IMG/VR virus record: IMGVR_UViG_3300043313_001314
Coordinates: 1 to 27,705 of that record
Length of the DNA: 27,705 bases
Strand: one strand, 5' to 3'
From: a virus
Shown piece by piece: positions 1 to 6,519 of this stretch. The notes beneath the pieces were generated by a model that saw only the letters and a program-made list of their open reading frames with translations, made no database searches and had not been told where the DNA came from. Numbering within the stretch: position 1 is the stretch's first letter; every line of letters starts with the position of its first letter. The position numbers and the translations under genes were made by a program.

Positions 1-38
1 GGGGCGGGCAGGGCGGGGCAGGGGCAGGGCCGGGGGGT
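1..38 (+). repeat. G-run array at the left end of the window
   Basis: Seven runs of three or more G separated by one or two bases fill the first 38 bases of the plus strand. They share the 13-mer GGGCGGGCAGGGC with the array at 688-729. Up to the stop codon at 84 no gene is seen. The sequence fits the G-quadruplex consensus. Whether it marks a genome end or packaging site cannot be told from the sequence. Confidence 0.5.
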
Positions 39-83
39 GGCGGCGGTGCTGGTCGTGGCCGCGCCCTACCCGCTGGGGGGTGG

Positions 84-239
84 TCATCGGCGGATGCTCC
101 GGTGCTGCGCCCAGTACGCCGAGCGCAGGGCTGCGACGCGCTCGTCCATCCGGTCCGGGTCCACCCCGTCGCCGTCGCCCCACTCGGCCACGACATCCCG
201 GGCGGCCATCATCAGGTCGGCCAGCAGGTCGGGGCTCAC
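84..239 (-). CDS. Small hypothetical phage protein (51 aa), last gene of the early operon
   Basis: I do not recognise this protein. It is short, acidic and probably helical, with the run GDGDGVDPDR at residues 21-30 and a basic C-terminus. The GTG start at 239 overlaps the stop of the upstream gene (GTGA), which argues for translational coupling and decided the start over a longer in-frame version beginning at 278. It closes the leftward early transcription unit behind two replication-type genes, so a role in replication or its control is possible but only inferred from position. No signal peptide, membrane segment or metal-binding motif is visible. Confidence 0.55.
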   Translation of the reverse strand: MSPDLLADLMMAARDVVAEWGDGDGVDPDRMDERVAALRSAYWAQHRSIRR

Positions 240-613
240 GTGCGGAACACCGCCCCCCGCTCGATGTTCTGCGCCCACACGTCGAGCACCTCGCCTGCGT
301 CGGTGTCGCCGGCGGTGGCGCGCCGGGTGAGCAGCGCCAGGTACTCGTCGAACGACATGACCGGCCCGTCACCCGGCGTGTCGGGGTGCGGGCGGCCGGT
401 GTTGCCGCGTGCATCGATGGCCCGGTACACGGCGAGGAACCTGCTCACCGCCAGGCGTGACTCGTCGTGCTCGCGGGTCAGTTGCGTGATGGCCGCTCGG
501 GCGATGGATGCGTCGAGCGCCAGCAGCTCCTCGGTCCACACGAACCCTTTCGGGCTCGCCGGCCACGTGCCGACGATGCGTTCGGTGAGCTTCTTCGCTT
601 CGGTTTCGTTCAT
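236..613 (-). CDS. Putative helicase-loader/replisome organiser-type protein (125 aa)
   Basis: The protein starts MNETEAKKLTERIV and continues with WTEELLALD and a helical stretch ending RFLAVYRAI. This arrangement resembles the N-terminal part of phage G39P-like helicase loader/inhibitor proteins, in which a short alpha-helical domain of about 70 residues binds the replicative helicase. The C-terminal half (DEYLALLTRRA and onward) is acidic and has no motif I can name. It lies downstream of a replication-initiator-like gene, which fits a helicase-loading role. ATG at 613 is the first start after an intergenic gap of about 190 bp, so this gene and the next may have their own promoter. The family call rests on pattern similarity only. 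Confidence 0.5.
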   Translation of the reverse strand: MNETEAKKLTERIVGTWPASPKGFVWTEELLALDASIARAAITQLTREHDESRLAVSRFLAVYRAIDARGNTGRPHPDTPGDGPVMSFDEYLALLTRRATAGDTDAGEVLDVWAQNIERGAVFRT

Positions 614-687
614 CGAATCGAATCCACGCCGCTAGTGGGAGTCTTAACTGAGGCCTCGGTGTGAGCTAGAGGAAGCGCGTCCCTTCC

Positions 688-729
688 GGGTCGGGTCGGG
701 TCGGGCGGGCAGGGCAGGGCAGGGCAGGG
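688..729 (+). repeat. Tandem GGG-run array (G-quadruplex candidate)
   Basis: Nine GGG triplets spaced by one or two bases lie between 688 and 729: three GGGTC units, then GGGC and GGGCA units. They sit in the gap between two minus-strand genes, so the G-rich strand is the template strand and the transcript would be C-rich. Part of the array repeats the G-rich left end of the window. A role in transcription pausing, termination or replication is inference. Confidence 0.55.
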
Positions 730-752
730 ATACGGTGGACAGGGGTCGTGTG

Positions 753-787
753 ACTCCAAGCGGACTCCGCACGGATTCCATGCGGAC
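753..787. repeat. Direct repeat with 22-bp period and a hairpin
   Basis: ACTCCAAGCGGAC (753-765) and ATTCCATGCGGAC (775-787) match at 11 of 13 positions and are two helical turns apart. The second copy overlaps an inverted repeat, TCCGCA (766-771) and TGCGGA (781-786). The site lies just downstream of the stop at 804 and upstream of the gene starting at 613, where a protein-binding site or terminator would make sense. No function is shown. Confidence 0.35.
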
Positions 788-803
788 ATGGCGCGGATGA
801 GGG

Positions 804-1163
804 TCATCTGTCGGGCGACCTGTACTGGCCGTTGGTGCCACGCTCGGGCTTCTCCCGGTCGGCGCGTTTGCGGTCGGCGTCGCGCTTGCGTCGGGCCTCG
901 ACCTCGCCCTTGGACTGGTTGTAGTCGAGGAAGTCGGGGATCAGCATCCCGTCGTCGGATGGCACCCATAGACGTGCCTTGACCAGCGCTTCGATCTCGC
1001 GGGGCTTGCCCAGGTCGCCGACGATGTGCGTCGGCACGAGCCCGTCGGTGAGGTACTGCGCCGACCACGTTCCGCACCGCACCCACAGTCCGACGGCGGC
1101 GTTTCCTGCCAGCTTGACCTTCGGGTGTGAGTGGAACGAATCCTCGATCCGAAACCAGGCCAT
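804..1163 (-). CDS. Phage replication initiator-like protein (119 aa)
   Basis: The N-terminus MAWFRIEDSFHSHPKV followed by AAVGLWVRCGTWSAQ and a C-terminal basic helix (EARRKRDADRKRADREK) matches a common actinophage and prophage protein type. These proteins are annotated as replisome organisers or DnaD/DnaT-like initiators: a winged-helix N-terminal domain with a highly charged tail. The sequence DFLDYNQSKGEVEARR near residues 80-95 is typical of the same family. The ATG at 1163 has a good ribosome binding site (GAGGAG, 6 bases upstream). Its neighbours are a helicase-loader-like gene downstream and DNA methyltransferases upstream, consistent with a job in phage DNA replication. Family known by pattern; exact biochemical role inferred. 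Confidence 0.65.
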   Translation of the reverse strand: MAWFRIEDSFHSHPKVKLAGNAAVGLWVRCGTWSAQYLTDGLVPTHIVGDLGKPREIEALVKARLWVPSDDGMLIPDFLDYNQSKGEVEARRKRDADRKRADREKPERGTNGQYRSPDR

Positions 1164-1181
1164 CGTCGCTCCTCAGTTCGT

Positions 1182-1319
1182 TCATAGATCCCCCTCGTCT
1201 TCGGCGGGTGGCGCGGCCTCGTCGCAGTAGCAGCACTCGTCGCCGTGATCGGTGAAGCACGTGCAGTGCGTCGCGTCGTCGCGGTTGCCGATGCATTCGT
1301 CGAGCGAGAACGTGCTCAT
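1182..1319 (-). CDS. Small cysteine-rich protein (45 aa), possible zinc binder
   Basis: This is a very short protein with six cysteines (residues 9, 19, 21, 29, 30, 32) and two histidines, ending in an acidic tail (PAEDEGDL). The Cys spacing could support one metal site but does not match a zinc-ribbon family I can name. ATG at 1319 overlaps the stop of the upstream methyltransferase gene as ATGA, supporting a real, translationally coupled gene. It is one of two small Cys-bearing proteins mixed with the two methyltransferase genes. Function unknown. Confidence 0.55.
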   Translation of the reverse strand: MSTFSLDECIGNRDDATHCTCFTDHGDECCYCDEAAPPAEDEGDL

Positions 1320-2677
1320 TGGGCCCCCTCGGCGAAGATGTCGAGCTGTCCCGGGAGCTGCGGACGGACGTCGAACAGCGCCTTGGCGCACTCGTCGCGC
1401 CGTCGCGGGTACAGCAGTTTGTTGCGTGCGTCGAGGTCGATGCCGATGGCGTCGCGCCCGTGCAGGTCGGCCACGGCGAGGGTCGTCCCGGTCCCGGCGA
1501 ACGGGTCCAACACGGTGCCCGGGTGGTAGTCGCCGTGGCCGCAGTCCGACCAGCCGAGGGTCTCGCGGGTCACCTCGTACTCGGCACCGAACGGCCCGGC
1601 GTTGACCGTGCGCGCCTCGCTGCGTCCCGCGCTGGGGCCGACCTTGGCGAAGGTGCGCTGGTGGTCGACGATCCGTCGCCGCCCCACCCCGCACGTCGCG
1701 CACACCTCGGCCGGGCACATCATCAGGATCAGCCGTTCGGCCAACTTGGCCGGCCACATCGCATAGTGCGCGAGCGATGACGGCTGGGTGGTGATCGCCC
1801 ACGTGTCGTGCTGGTCGAACCAGCAGTCGAGCGGCGGGGCGCCAGCGGCGTTGCTCACCACGTTCGGCCGCGTCGTCGAGCCCGCTTCGTCGGGATGTCC
1901 GCGGTACAGCCCGTTACCGACAGGCTGGTCGGGGCGCAGCCCGTTGAGCGGGTCCGTCCGCACCGCGTCGAGGTCGAACCACCGTTTGGCCGAGCGTGTC
2001 GCCACGGTGATGTACGACGTGGACGGGCGCACCTTGTCGCCGAGCGCGCCGACGGCCGGGTTGGGGCGGTGCCAGACGATGACGTTGCGCACCAGCCACT
2101 GCCCGGCGGGTGACGGTCGCCCGGTGAGCAGGTTGCGCCCGTAGGCCAGGCTGGTGGCGTACAGCTGCGGGATGAGCGCGAGCGACTTGGCGCGTGGCCA
2201 GCCGGTGCCGCCGCCTTGCACCTTGTTGTCCATGTTCCGGATGCCGGTCAGCGAGTTGTGGCCGTGGCCCGGCGCCTTGATGCGCTCGGAGATGTGGTAA
2301 CCCCCGTCTTGCGGCCGGTCGACGGCGCGGGACCGGCGCTGTGAGCCGTCCGCCTTGCCCTGCCCGTCACGTAGCCCGCCCTCGCCGTAGTCGCCACCTG
2401 CGCCGCCGCTGCCGGCGTACGTGTCGCCGAGCTCGATGGCGATCGAGCCCCACGGGGCGAGCACCCGCCCCCACTCGGCGGTCAGCTCGAGCAGCGTCTC
2501 GAGGAACGTCGCCGGGTCCGGTTCGCTGCCGATCTCCAGCGCCTTGTCCGGGTGGTCGTCGGGCAGGTAGGAGCGCAGGGCGATGAACGGTGGCGACGAG
2601 GCGACGAGCGACACGCCGGCGTCGGGCAGTGAGCGCACCACGTCGCGGGTGTCGCCGATCTCGTAGCGCACGGTCAT
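1316..2677 (-). CDS. DNA methyltransferase, beta class (N4-cytosine or N6-adenine), 453 aa
   Basis: The catalytic motif IV, SSPPF (residues 27-31), lies near the N-terminus and the S-adenosylmethionine-binding motif I, DPFAGTG (391-397), near the C-terminus. This permuted order defines beta-class amino methyltransferases of the DNA methylase N4/N6 family. The SPPF form is more usual in N4-cytosine enzymes than the DPPY of adenine enzymes, so N4 methylation is the better guess. The large middle section should include the target recognition domain. A Cys cluster (CATCG, with a later DCGHG) just before motif I may bind zinc. ATG at 2677 overlaps the upstream stop (ATGA). The protein probably marks phage DNA against host restriction. 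No obvious full cognate restriction enzyme is present. Confidence 0.9.
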   Translation of the reverse strand: MTVRYEIGDTRDVVRSLPDAGVSLVASSPPFIALRSYLPDDHPDKALEIGSEPDPATFLETLLELTAEWGRVLAPWGSIAIELGDTYAGSGGAGGDYGEGGLRDGQGKADGSQRRSRAVDRPQDGGYHISERIKAPGHGHNSLTGIRNMDNKVQGGGTGWPRAKSLALIPQLYATSLAYGRNLLTGRPSPAGQWLVRNVIVWHRPNPAVGALGDKVRPSTSYITVATRSAKRWFDLDAVRTDPLNGLRPDQPVGNGLYRGHPDEAGSTTRPNVVSNAAGAPPLDCWFDQHDTWAITTQPSSLAHYAMWPAKLAERLILMMCPAEVCATCGVGRRRIVDHQRTFAKVGPSAGRSEARTVNAGPFGAEYEVTRETLGWSDCGHGDYHPGTVLDPFAGTGTTLAVADLHGRDAIGIDLDARNKLLYPRRRDECAKALFDVRPQLPGQLDIFAEGAQ

Positions 2678-2988
2678 GAGACGTCAACCGTTCGTAGCGT
2701 CCACTTCTTCGTCACAGACGACTTCCGCCAGCCGTGCACGTGGATCGTCCAGCCGGCGGCGCGCATTGCGGGCAGGTGCGGGTTGTCGGCGATCTTGCGG
2801 ACGCGTGCAGCGACGCCGGTGGTGGTGGTCTGCACGGCCAGCGTCTCGTCTCCGCGTAGGGCGAGCAGGTCGATGCATCCGAACAGGTCTTGTCGGATCC
2901 GGGCGTGCGGGTTCCAGTGTTCGACGACCTCGACGGTGTAGCCGTCGGCGCGCAGGTGCGCGAGTGAGCGTTGGGTGGGACTCAGCAC
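2674..2988 (-). CDS. Small nuclease-like phage protein (104 aa), possible PD-(D/E)XK fold
   Basis: A core of RQDLFGCIDLLAL (residues 32-44) followed by LAVQTTT (50-56) and GWTIHVHGWRK (79-89) is seen in small phage proteins often regarded as PD-(D/E)XK-like. Asp34 or Asp40 would be the metal ligand, and VQTT would sit where a classical enzyme has V-E-x-K. The Glu/Lys of the canonical motif is therefore replaced, so activity is uncertain. The GTG at 2988 was preferred because it overlaps the stop of the upstream gene at 2982; longer in-frame versions start inside that gene. It lies directly between a C5 and a beta-class methyltransferase gene. Nuclease assignment is inferred. Confidence 0.55.
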   Translation of the reverse strand: MLSPTQRSLAHLRADGYTVEVVEHWNPHARIRQDLFGCIDLLALRGDETLAVQTTTTGVAARVRKIADNPHLPAMRAAGWTIHVHGWRKSSVTKKWTLRTVDVS

Positions 2989-3146
2989 GACTCGTCCCGC
3001 ATGCGACCGCAGTGCGGACAGGGTTCGCCGGCGGCGAGGCGGTATCCGTAGTCGGTGCCGTCGTGCCATCCGCACTCGTAGGAGACGTCATCGGGTGACG
3101 CGCTCACGTTGTTGAGGTCGTCGTCGGGCAGGTCGTCGTCGGTCAT
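2982..3146 (-). CDS. Small acidic zinc-finger-like protein (54 aa)
   Basis: The N-terminus is strongly acidic (MTDDDLPDDD) and the C-terminal half carries C25, C43, C46 and C54 with the local motif CPHCG. A single structural zinc site is plausible. The ATG at 3146 overlaps the stop of the C5 methyltransferase gene (ATGA) and the 3' end overlaps the next gene by seven bases. I do not recognise a family. Its acidic head could mimic DNA, but that is speculation. Position links it to the methyltransferase cluster. Confidence 0.55.
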   Translation of the reverse strand: MTDDDLPDDDLNNVSASPDDVSYECGWHDGTDYGYRLAAGEPCPHCGRMRDESC

Positions 3147-3799
3147 GCCAGCACCTCGACGAGTTGGCGGCCGAGGTGCTCGGTGTAGACCGGCGGGATG
3201 GCCTGCGTGAGCTGTTCCCACGGCATCCAGTCGATGCCCATCGCCGCGCACGCGTCGGCGTGGTGGCCGTTGTACTGCTGCGCGCCGTGGACGCCGACGA
3301 CGGCGGCGAGGATGCCGGCCTTGCGGTTCTCGTTGTCGAGCGACGGGTAACGCCCTGGCGCTTGGCTGTCGTGGTCGCACGGTGGCGCGGTGAGCGGCCG
3401 GTTGCTGGCGAACAGTCGGTGGCGGCGTACGTCGAGCCCGAACGACGAGCCGCACAGCATCACCGACCCGTCGGGCATCGGGGCGCCGGGCACGTTCTCC
3501 ACGATCCATGGGACGTCGATCTCGGCGAGTCGGTTGAGCATCGGTGTCAGGTGGTCGACGTGCGGGTCGAACAGCCGCAGCGCGTGGCGGTCGCCGCGGG
3601 CACCGGTGAACAGCTTGCACGGCGGCGAGGCGTGGATGGCGTCGAACCCGTCGAGCGCGAACGTGTCAGCGTCGCCGAGCACGAAGTCGAACGGGTAGTC
3701 GTACTGGCGCACGATGTCGACGCCGACGACCTCGAACCCGGCGCGGTGGTAGCCCATCGCCGCGCCCCCGGCGCCGCAGAACAGGTCCAGCAGCCTCAC
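3143..3799 (-). CDS. DNA (cytosine-5) methyltransferase-like protein (218 aa)
   Basis: Motifs of the Dcm/C5-cytosine methyltransferase family are in normal order: motif I LLDLFCGAGG (residues 3-12), motif IV SPPC with catalytic Cys61, motif VI ENV (101-103), and a motif VIII-like RRHRLF (125-130). At 218 residues it is much shorter than typical bacterial enzymes (over 300 aa), with little room for a target recognition domain, as is common in phage versions. GTG at 3799 overlaps the WhiB stop codon (GTGA) and starts right at motif I; a longer in-frame extension would run through the WhiB gene and was not used. It probably methylates phage DNA to avoid restriction. Confidence 0.85.
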   Translation of the reverse strand: MRLLDLFCGAGGAAMGYHRAGFEVVGVDIVRQYDYPFDFVLGDADTFALDGFDAIHASPPCKLFTGARGDRHALRLFDPHVDHLTPMLNRLAEIDVPWIVENVPGAPMPDGSVMLCGSSFGLDVRRHRLFASNRPLTAPPCDHDSQAPGRYPSLDNENRKAGILAAVVGVHGAQQYNGHHADACAAMGIDWMPWEQLTQAIPPVYTEHLGRQLVEVLA

Positions 3800-4050
3800 G
3801 ACGCCCGCCGGGAGCGGATCGCCCGTAGCTGTTTTTGTGAGCACCCGCCCCAGACGCCGAACGTCTCGCACCGCTCGAGCGCCAGGCGCAGGCAGTCGTC
3901 GCGCACGACGCAGCCGCGGCACACCGCCAGCGCCTGGACCTGCGGGTCGCCGCGCTCGCCGTAGAACATGTCCGGTCCGACGCCGCGGCAGTTGGCCCGG
4001 GCGTACCACTCGGGGACCACGGGCAGTTCGGCGTCGAGCACGGCGGTCAC
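3796..4050 (-). CDS. WhiB-family iron-sulfur transcription factor (84 aa)
   Basis: Four conserved cysteines (C21, C44, C47, C53, with the CxxC CRGC) would ligate a [4Fe-4S] cluster. The downstream turn GVWGG (65-69) and a basic C-terminal tail (QLRAIRSRRAS) for DNA binding complete the WhiB signature. WhiB proteins are confined to actinobacteria and their phages, where they bind the primary sigma factor and alter transcription; in mycobacteriophage TM4 a phage WhiB interferes with the host WhiB2 and septation. The GTG at 4050 overlaps the RecT stop (GTGA). Its place in the early operon suggests a role in host takeover or in regulating phage promoters. A further Cys at 70 is not part of the cluster set. 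Confidence 0.93.
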   Translation of the reverse strand: MTAVLDAELPVVPEWYARANCRGVGPDMFYGERGDPQVQALAVCRGCVVRDDCLRLALERCETFGVWGGCSQKQLRAIRSRRAS

Positions 4051-4904
4051 GTCGGCGGGTCGTCGTCGGCGTCGATGATCTCGCCGGTGTCGGCGTCGAC
4101 GTTGTCCGGGGCCTGGTCGATCTCGATGTAGTCGTCCGTCGACGGATCGACCGAATGGCCGATGTCGCCCAGGTTGGTGAAATGCAGGTCTTTGCCGTCG
4201 GCCTCGTCGGCGCGGGCGAGCTCGACCGTCTGCGGCAGGTACTTACACAGCCGGCGCAGCGCGGTCTTGAGCGCCATCTCGGTGTAGTGCGTCGTCCACG
4301 GCGAGCGCCCCGACCTTGCTCCGGGCGACCCGGCCATCACCTTGTCGATCTGTCGGCGGCTCATCACGACGAACTGCGGTTTGTCCTGCACCAGAGCGAC
4401 GGCGTAGACGTGGGTGATGTCCTTCGGGTCTTCCTCGCCGTCCTCGGCGGGGACGTGCTCGAGCGACGGGTACAGGCCGAGCTGATAGGTGAACAAGTCA
4501 CCGCGGAACACGGGGAACGCGTGGACCGATGAGACCATCCCCGAGCGGCGAGCCAAGTCGAGCATGCCCTTGTACCCGATGATCAGCTGCACGATCTTGC
4601 CGCGGCGCTTGTCGTTGAACGGGATGAGGTAGGCCAGCCCTCGGGCATCGTTGGGTTCGAGCCCGAGCTGCGCGGCACCAACACCGGCGGCAAGGAACGA
4701 CCCCGGGTCGCATTCCAGTAGCTCCCGGTTGGTGGTCGCCGCGGTGAGCAGCAGTCGCACGAACCGCTCCTGCTTGTACCCGGTGGGCAGCGATGCCCCC
4801 ACCGCGGATGCGTTGGCGTCGAGCATCTTGGTCAGCGCCTGCTTCGGGGTGACCTTCGGCGGGTTATCGCGGTTGGCGACGGCGGTCTCGATCTGTCCGG
4901 CCAT
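4047..4904 (-). CDS. recT: RecT-family single-strand DNA annealing protein
   Basis: The protein carries the RecT signature: AAQLGLEPN and AYLIPFNDKR followed by QLIIGYKGMLDLARRSG, then a conserved region to ALRRLCKYLPQT. The C-terminus is acidic, ending DADTGEIIDADDDPPT, like other RecT proteins. RecT anneals complementary single strands produced by a partner exonuclease. The partner, a YqaJ-type exonuclease, is directly upstream. Two adjacent ATGs (4907 and 4904) are possible; the second has the better spacing from AAGGAG, while the first overlaps the upstream stop as ATGA. The pair most likely repairs or recombines phage DNA and can promote mosaic exchange. Confidence 0.93.
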   Translation of the reverse strand: MAGQIETAVANRDNPPKVTPKQALTKMLDANASAVGASLPTGYKQERFVRLLLTAATTNRELLECDPGSFLAAGVGAAQLGLEPNDARGLAYLIPFNDKRRGKIVQLIIGYKGMLDLARRSGMVSSVHAFPVFRGDLFTYQLGLYPSLEHVPAEDGEEDPKDITHVYAVALVQDKPQFVVMSRRQIDKVMAGSPGARSGRSPWTTHYTEMALKTALRRLCKYLPQTVELARADEADGKDLHFTNLGDIGHSVDPSTDDYIEIDQAPDNVDADTGEIIDADDDPPT

Positions 4905-6061
4905 CATTTCTCCTTGGGTTCGTTGACCCGCAACATGCGGGCGGTGGCGGTGCGCTCGAAGTCGCGCACCAGGTCGGGGTGGCACTTGCGCAGCGCGGTG
5001 GTGTCGACCGTCGTGCGCTCGACCGGCTTGCAGGTGGCCAACTTGGTGCCGCCCGAACGCAACTCGGTGTCGTCGCCGAGCAGCAGCCGCAGACGGTTGG
5101 CGGCCTGCTCCTGGTCGGCCTCGGCGGCTTTCACCTGGGCGCGGTGGTAGCGGTACTCGGCGACCAGCTCCAACGCGGTGATGTCGGCCTCGACGATGCC
5201 ACCGGTGCCACCCCACTGGCCCCTGAGAGCCGCTGTGGTGGCCTGGTGGGCGTCGACGGCCGGAGGATGACCGGTGAGCACGTGGTCACGCCAGAAGGCT
5301 TCACAGCGGGGGACGATGAACTCGACGTCGTCGGGGTCGAGGTCGACTTCGTAGAGCCGGAAGCGGCGCGACATGGTGTGCAACGTCGGGACGAACGCGT
5401 GGGTCATGCCGGTGACGAACAGTTGCCACATGACCTGCACCCGGTACGCGATCGGGATGCCGTCTTCCCATGTGCTGTCGCTGGTCGACTTGGCTTCGAT
5501 GACGGCGAGCGGTTCGGTGCCGTTCTCCGATTCGTAGGCGCGCCCGTCGAGGGTGGCCATGAAGTGCGGGTGGTCGGGGTGGGCGACTTCGAGCTGGCAG
5601 TCGGCGACCCATAGTCCGGTGGTGTCGTGGAACCAGCGCAGGATCATCGGTTCGGCGTACTGGCCGAACAGCATGGCGTCGTTCGGTTCGTCGTCGGGCA
5701 GGTCGAGCACCTTGTCGGCCCACACGGAGTAGGGCGACGCGTAGGGCGACAGGCCGAGCACGGCGGCGACGTCGGATGATCCGAGCCCGCGCCGCCGCCG
5801 TGCTAGCCATGCCTGCCTTGCCGGGCCCGACCCCGCCGCGCCTTGCCCGGCCGCGCCTATCCGAGCCTTGTCAGTCGGGTCCGGGCCAGCCCCAGAAGTC
5901 GTCGTCGCCGCACCACTCCCACGCGGCGGGGTGCTCGGGCTCGACACCGCGGTCGTAGTCGCGGCGGTCTCGCCAGGTCCACCAGCGCGGGCAGTCGTCG
6001 TCGCGCACGTCTCGCATTGCTCTCCGATCGTCGCCACCCACGAACCACACGTGATGCACAT
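4904..6061 (-). CDS. YqaJ-family viral recombinase/exonuclease with an N-terminal zinc ribbon
   Basis: YqaJ motifs are complete: GLGSSDVAAVLGLSPY (residues 92-107), QYAEP with Glu137, TLDGR with Asp172, VIEAKS with Glu189 and Lys191, and a QVMWQ helix (209-213). These are the metal-binding and catalytic residues of lambda-exonuclease-like PD-(D/E)XK enzymes. A helical, probably coiled C-terminal region follows. It should resect double-stranded ends to feed RecT, encoded immediately downstream. The start is uncertain: no ATG or GTG lies just before the catalytic domain. Reading back to ATG 6061 (or GTG 6064) adds CITC and CETC, a convincing zinc ribbon, then about 50 residues of Thr/Ala/Gly-rich linker that overlaps another reading frame. 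Confidence 0.85.
   Translation of the reverse strand: MCITCGSWVATIGEQCETCATTTARAGGPGETAATTTAVSSPSTPPRGSGAATTTSGAGPDPTDKARIGAAGQGAAGSGPARQAWLARRRRGLGSSDVAAVLGLSPYASPYSVWADKVLDLPDDEPNDAMLFGQYAEPMILRWFHDTTGLWVADCQLEVAHPDHPHFMATLDGRAYESENGTEPLAVIEAKSTSDSTWEDGIPIAYRVQVMWQLFVTGMTHAFVPTLHTMSRRFRLYEVDLDPDDVEFIVPRCEAFWRDHVLTGHPPAVDAHQATTAALRGQWGGTGGIVEADITALELVAEYRYHRAQVKAAEADQEQAANRLRLLLGDDTELRSGGTKLATCKPVERTTVDTTALRKCHPDLVRDFERTATARMLRVNEPKEK
5871..6017 (-). CDS. Tryptophan/aspartate-rich small ORF overlapping the exonuclease 5' region (48 aa)
   Basis: In a different frame inside the linker part of the exonuclease gene, an ATG at 6017 preceded by GGAG four bases upstream opens a 48-codon frame. Its product contains RWWTWRDRRDYDRG and ends DDDFWGWPGPD. 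Third codon positions are almost all G or C, richer than in the overlapping linker frame, and the composition looks like a real small phage protein. It also fits an out-of-frame ORF by chance. If real, it is a fully overlapping gene; if the linker frame is not used, the exonuclease starts further in. I know no family for it. Confidence 0.4.
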   Translation of the reverse strand: MRDVRDDDCPRWWTWRDRRDYDRGVEPEHPAAWEWCGDDDFWGWPGPD

Positions 6062-6519
6062 CACGTCGACCACGCCCGATAGCCCTGCTCGGTCCACAAC
6101 GCCGCCGCGGCGCGCACGTTGAACTCGGCGTCGTTGAGCCGAGCGCGGGTGCACCACGTCCCCATCTGCCCGGCGAGCCACCCGCAGTGACTGCTCAACA
6201 CCTGCAGCAGCCCGGTCGCCGAGGACGACGAGTTGCGCACCTCCGGGCGGCAGCGGCTCTCGCGGTACATGATCCTGCTCATCCGCTCCACCGACCAGCC
6301 CGGCGAGTAGCGCTCGAGCAGCGGCTCCCAGCCGGTGCAGCGCCCACCAGCCGAGGCCGACGACCCGAACGGGACGGGGCCGGCCTCGACGGTGGCCAGG
6401 GGTGGCGGGTCCAGTCTGACCGCCGGCGCGGTGGCCACCGCGGTGGCGTCGATCTCTGGTGGCAGGTCGAGGTGCACCGGGGCGAGCACCAGCGCGGTGG
6501 CGAACAGGGCGGCGATCAC
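6061..6519 (-). CDS. Secreted lysozyme/lytic-transglycosylase-like protein (152 aa)
   Basis: The N-terminus is a hydrophobic signal-like segment (residues 1-15) followed by a Pro/Ala-rich linker to about residue 55. The C-terminal domain has ERMSRIMYRESRC with a candidate catalytic Glu87, then ATGLLQVLSSHCGWL and a final helix AAAALWTEQGYRAWS. This is the pattern of actinobacterial transglycosylase (SLT/lysozyme-like) domains that cut peptidoglycan glycan strands; paired cysteines suggest disulfides outside the cell. GTG at 6519 overlaps the upstream stop (GTGA). Its place in the early operon, next to recombination genes and far from the endolysin, is odd. It may act on the wall of the lysogen or infected cell instead of in final lysis. 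Confidence 0.75.
   Translation of the reverse strand: MIAALFATALVLAPVHLDLPPEIDATAVATAPAVRLDPPPLATVEAGPVPFGSSASAGGRCTGWEPLLERYSPGWSVERMSRIMYRESRCRPEVRNSSSSATGLLQVLSSHCGWLAGQMGTWCTRARLNDAEFNVRAAAALWTEQGYRAWST

Noticed and set aside
3164-3964. Plus-strand ORF (266 codons) antisense to the C5 methyltransferase
   Set aside because: Composition of a shadow frame; the minus frame has all methyltransferase motifs.
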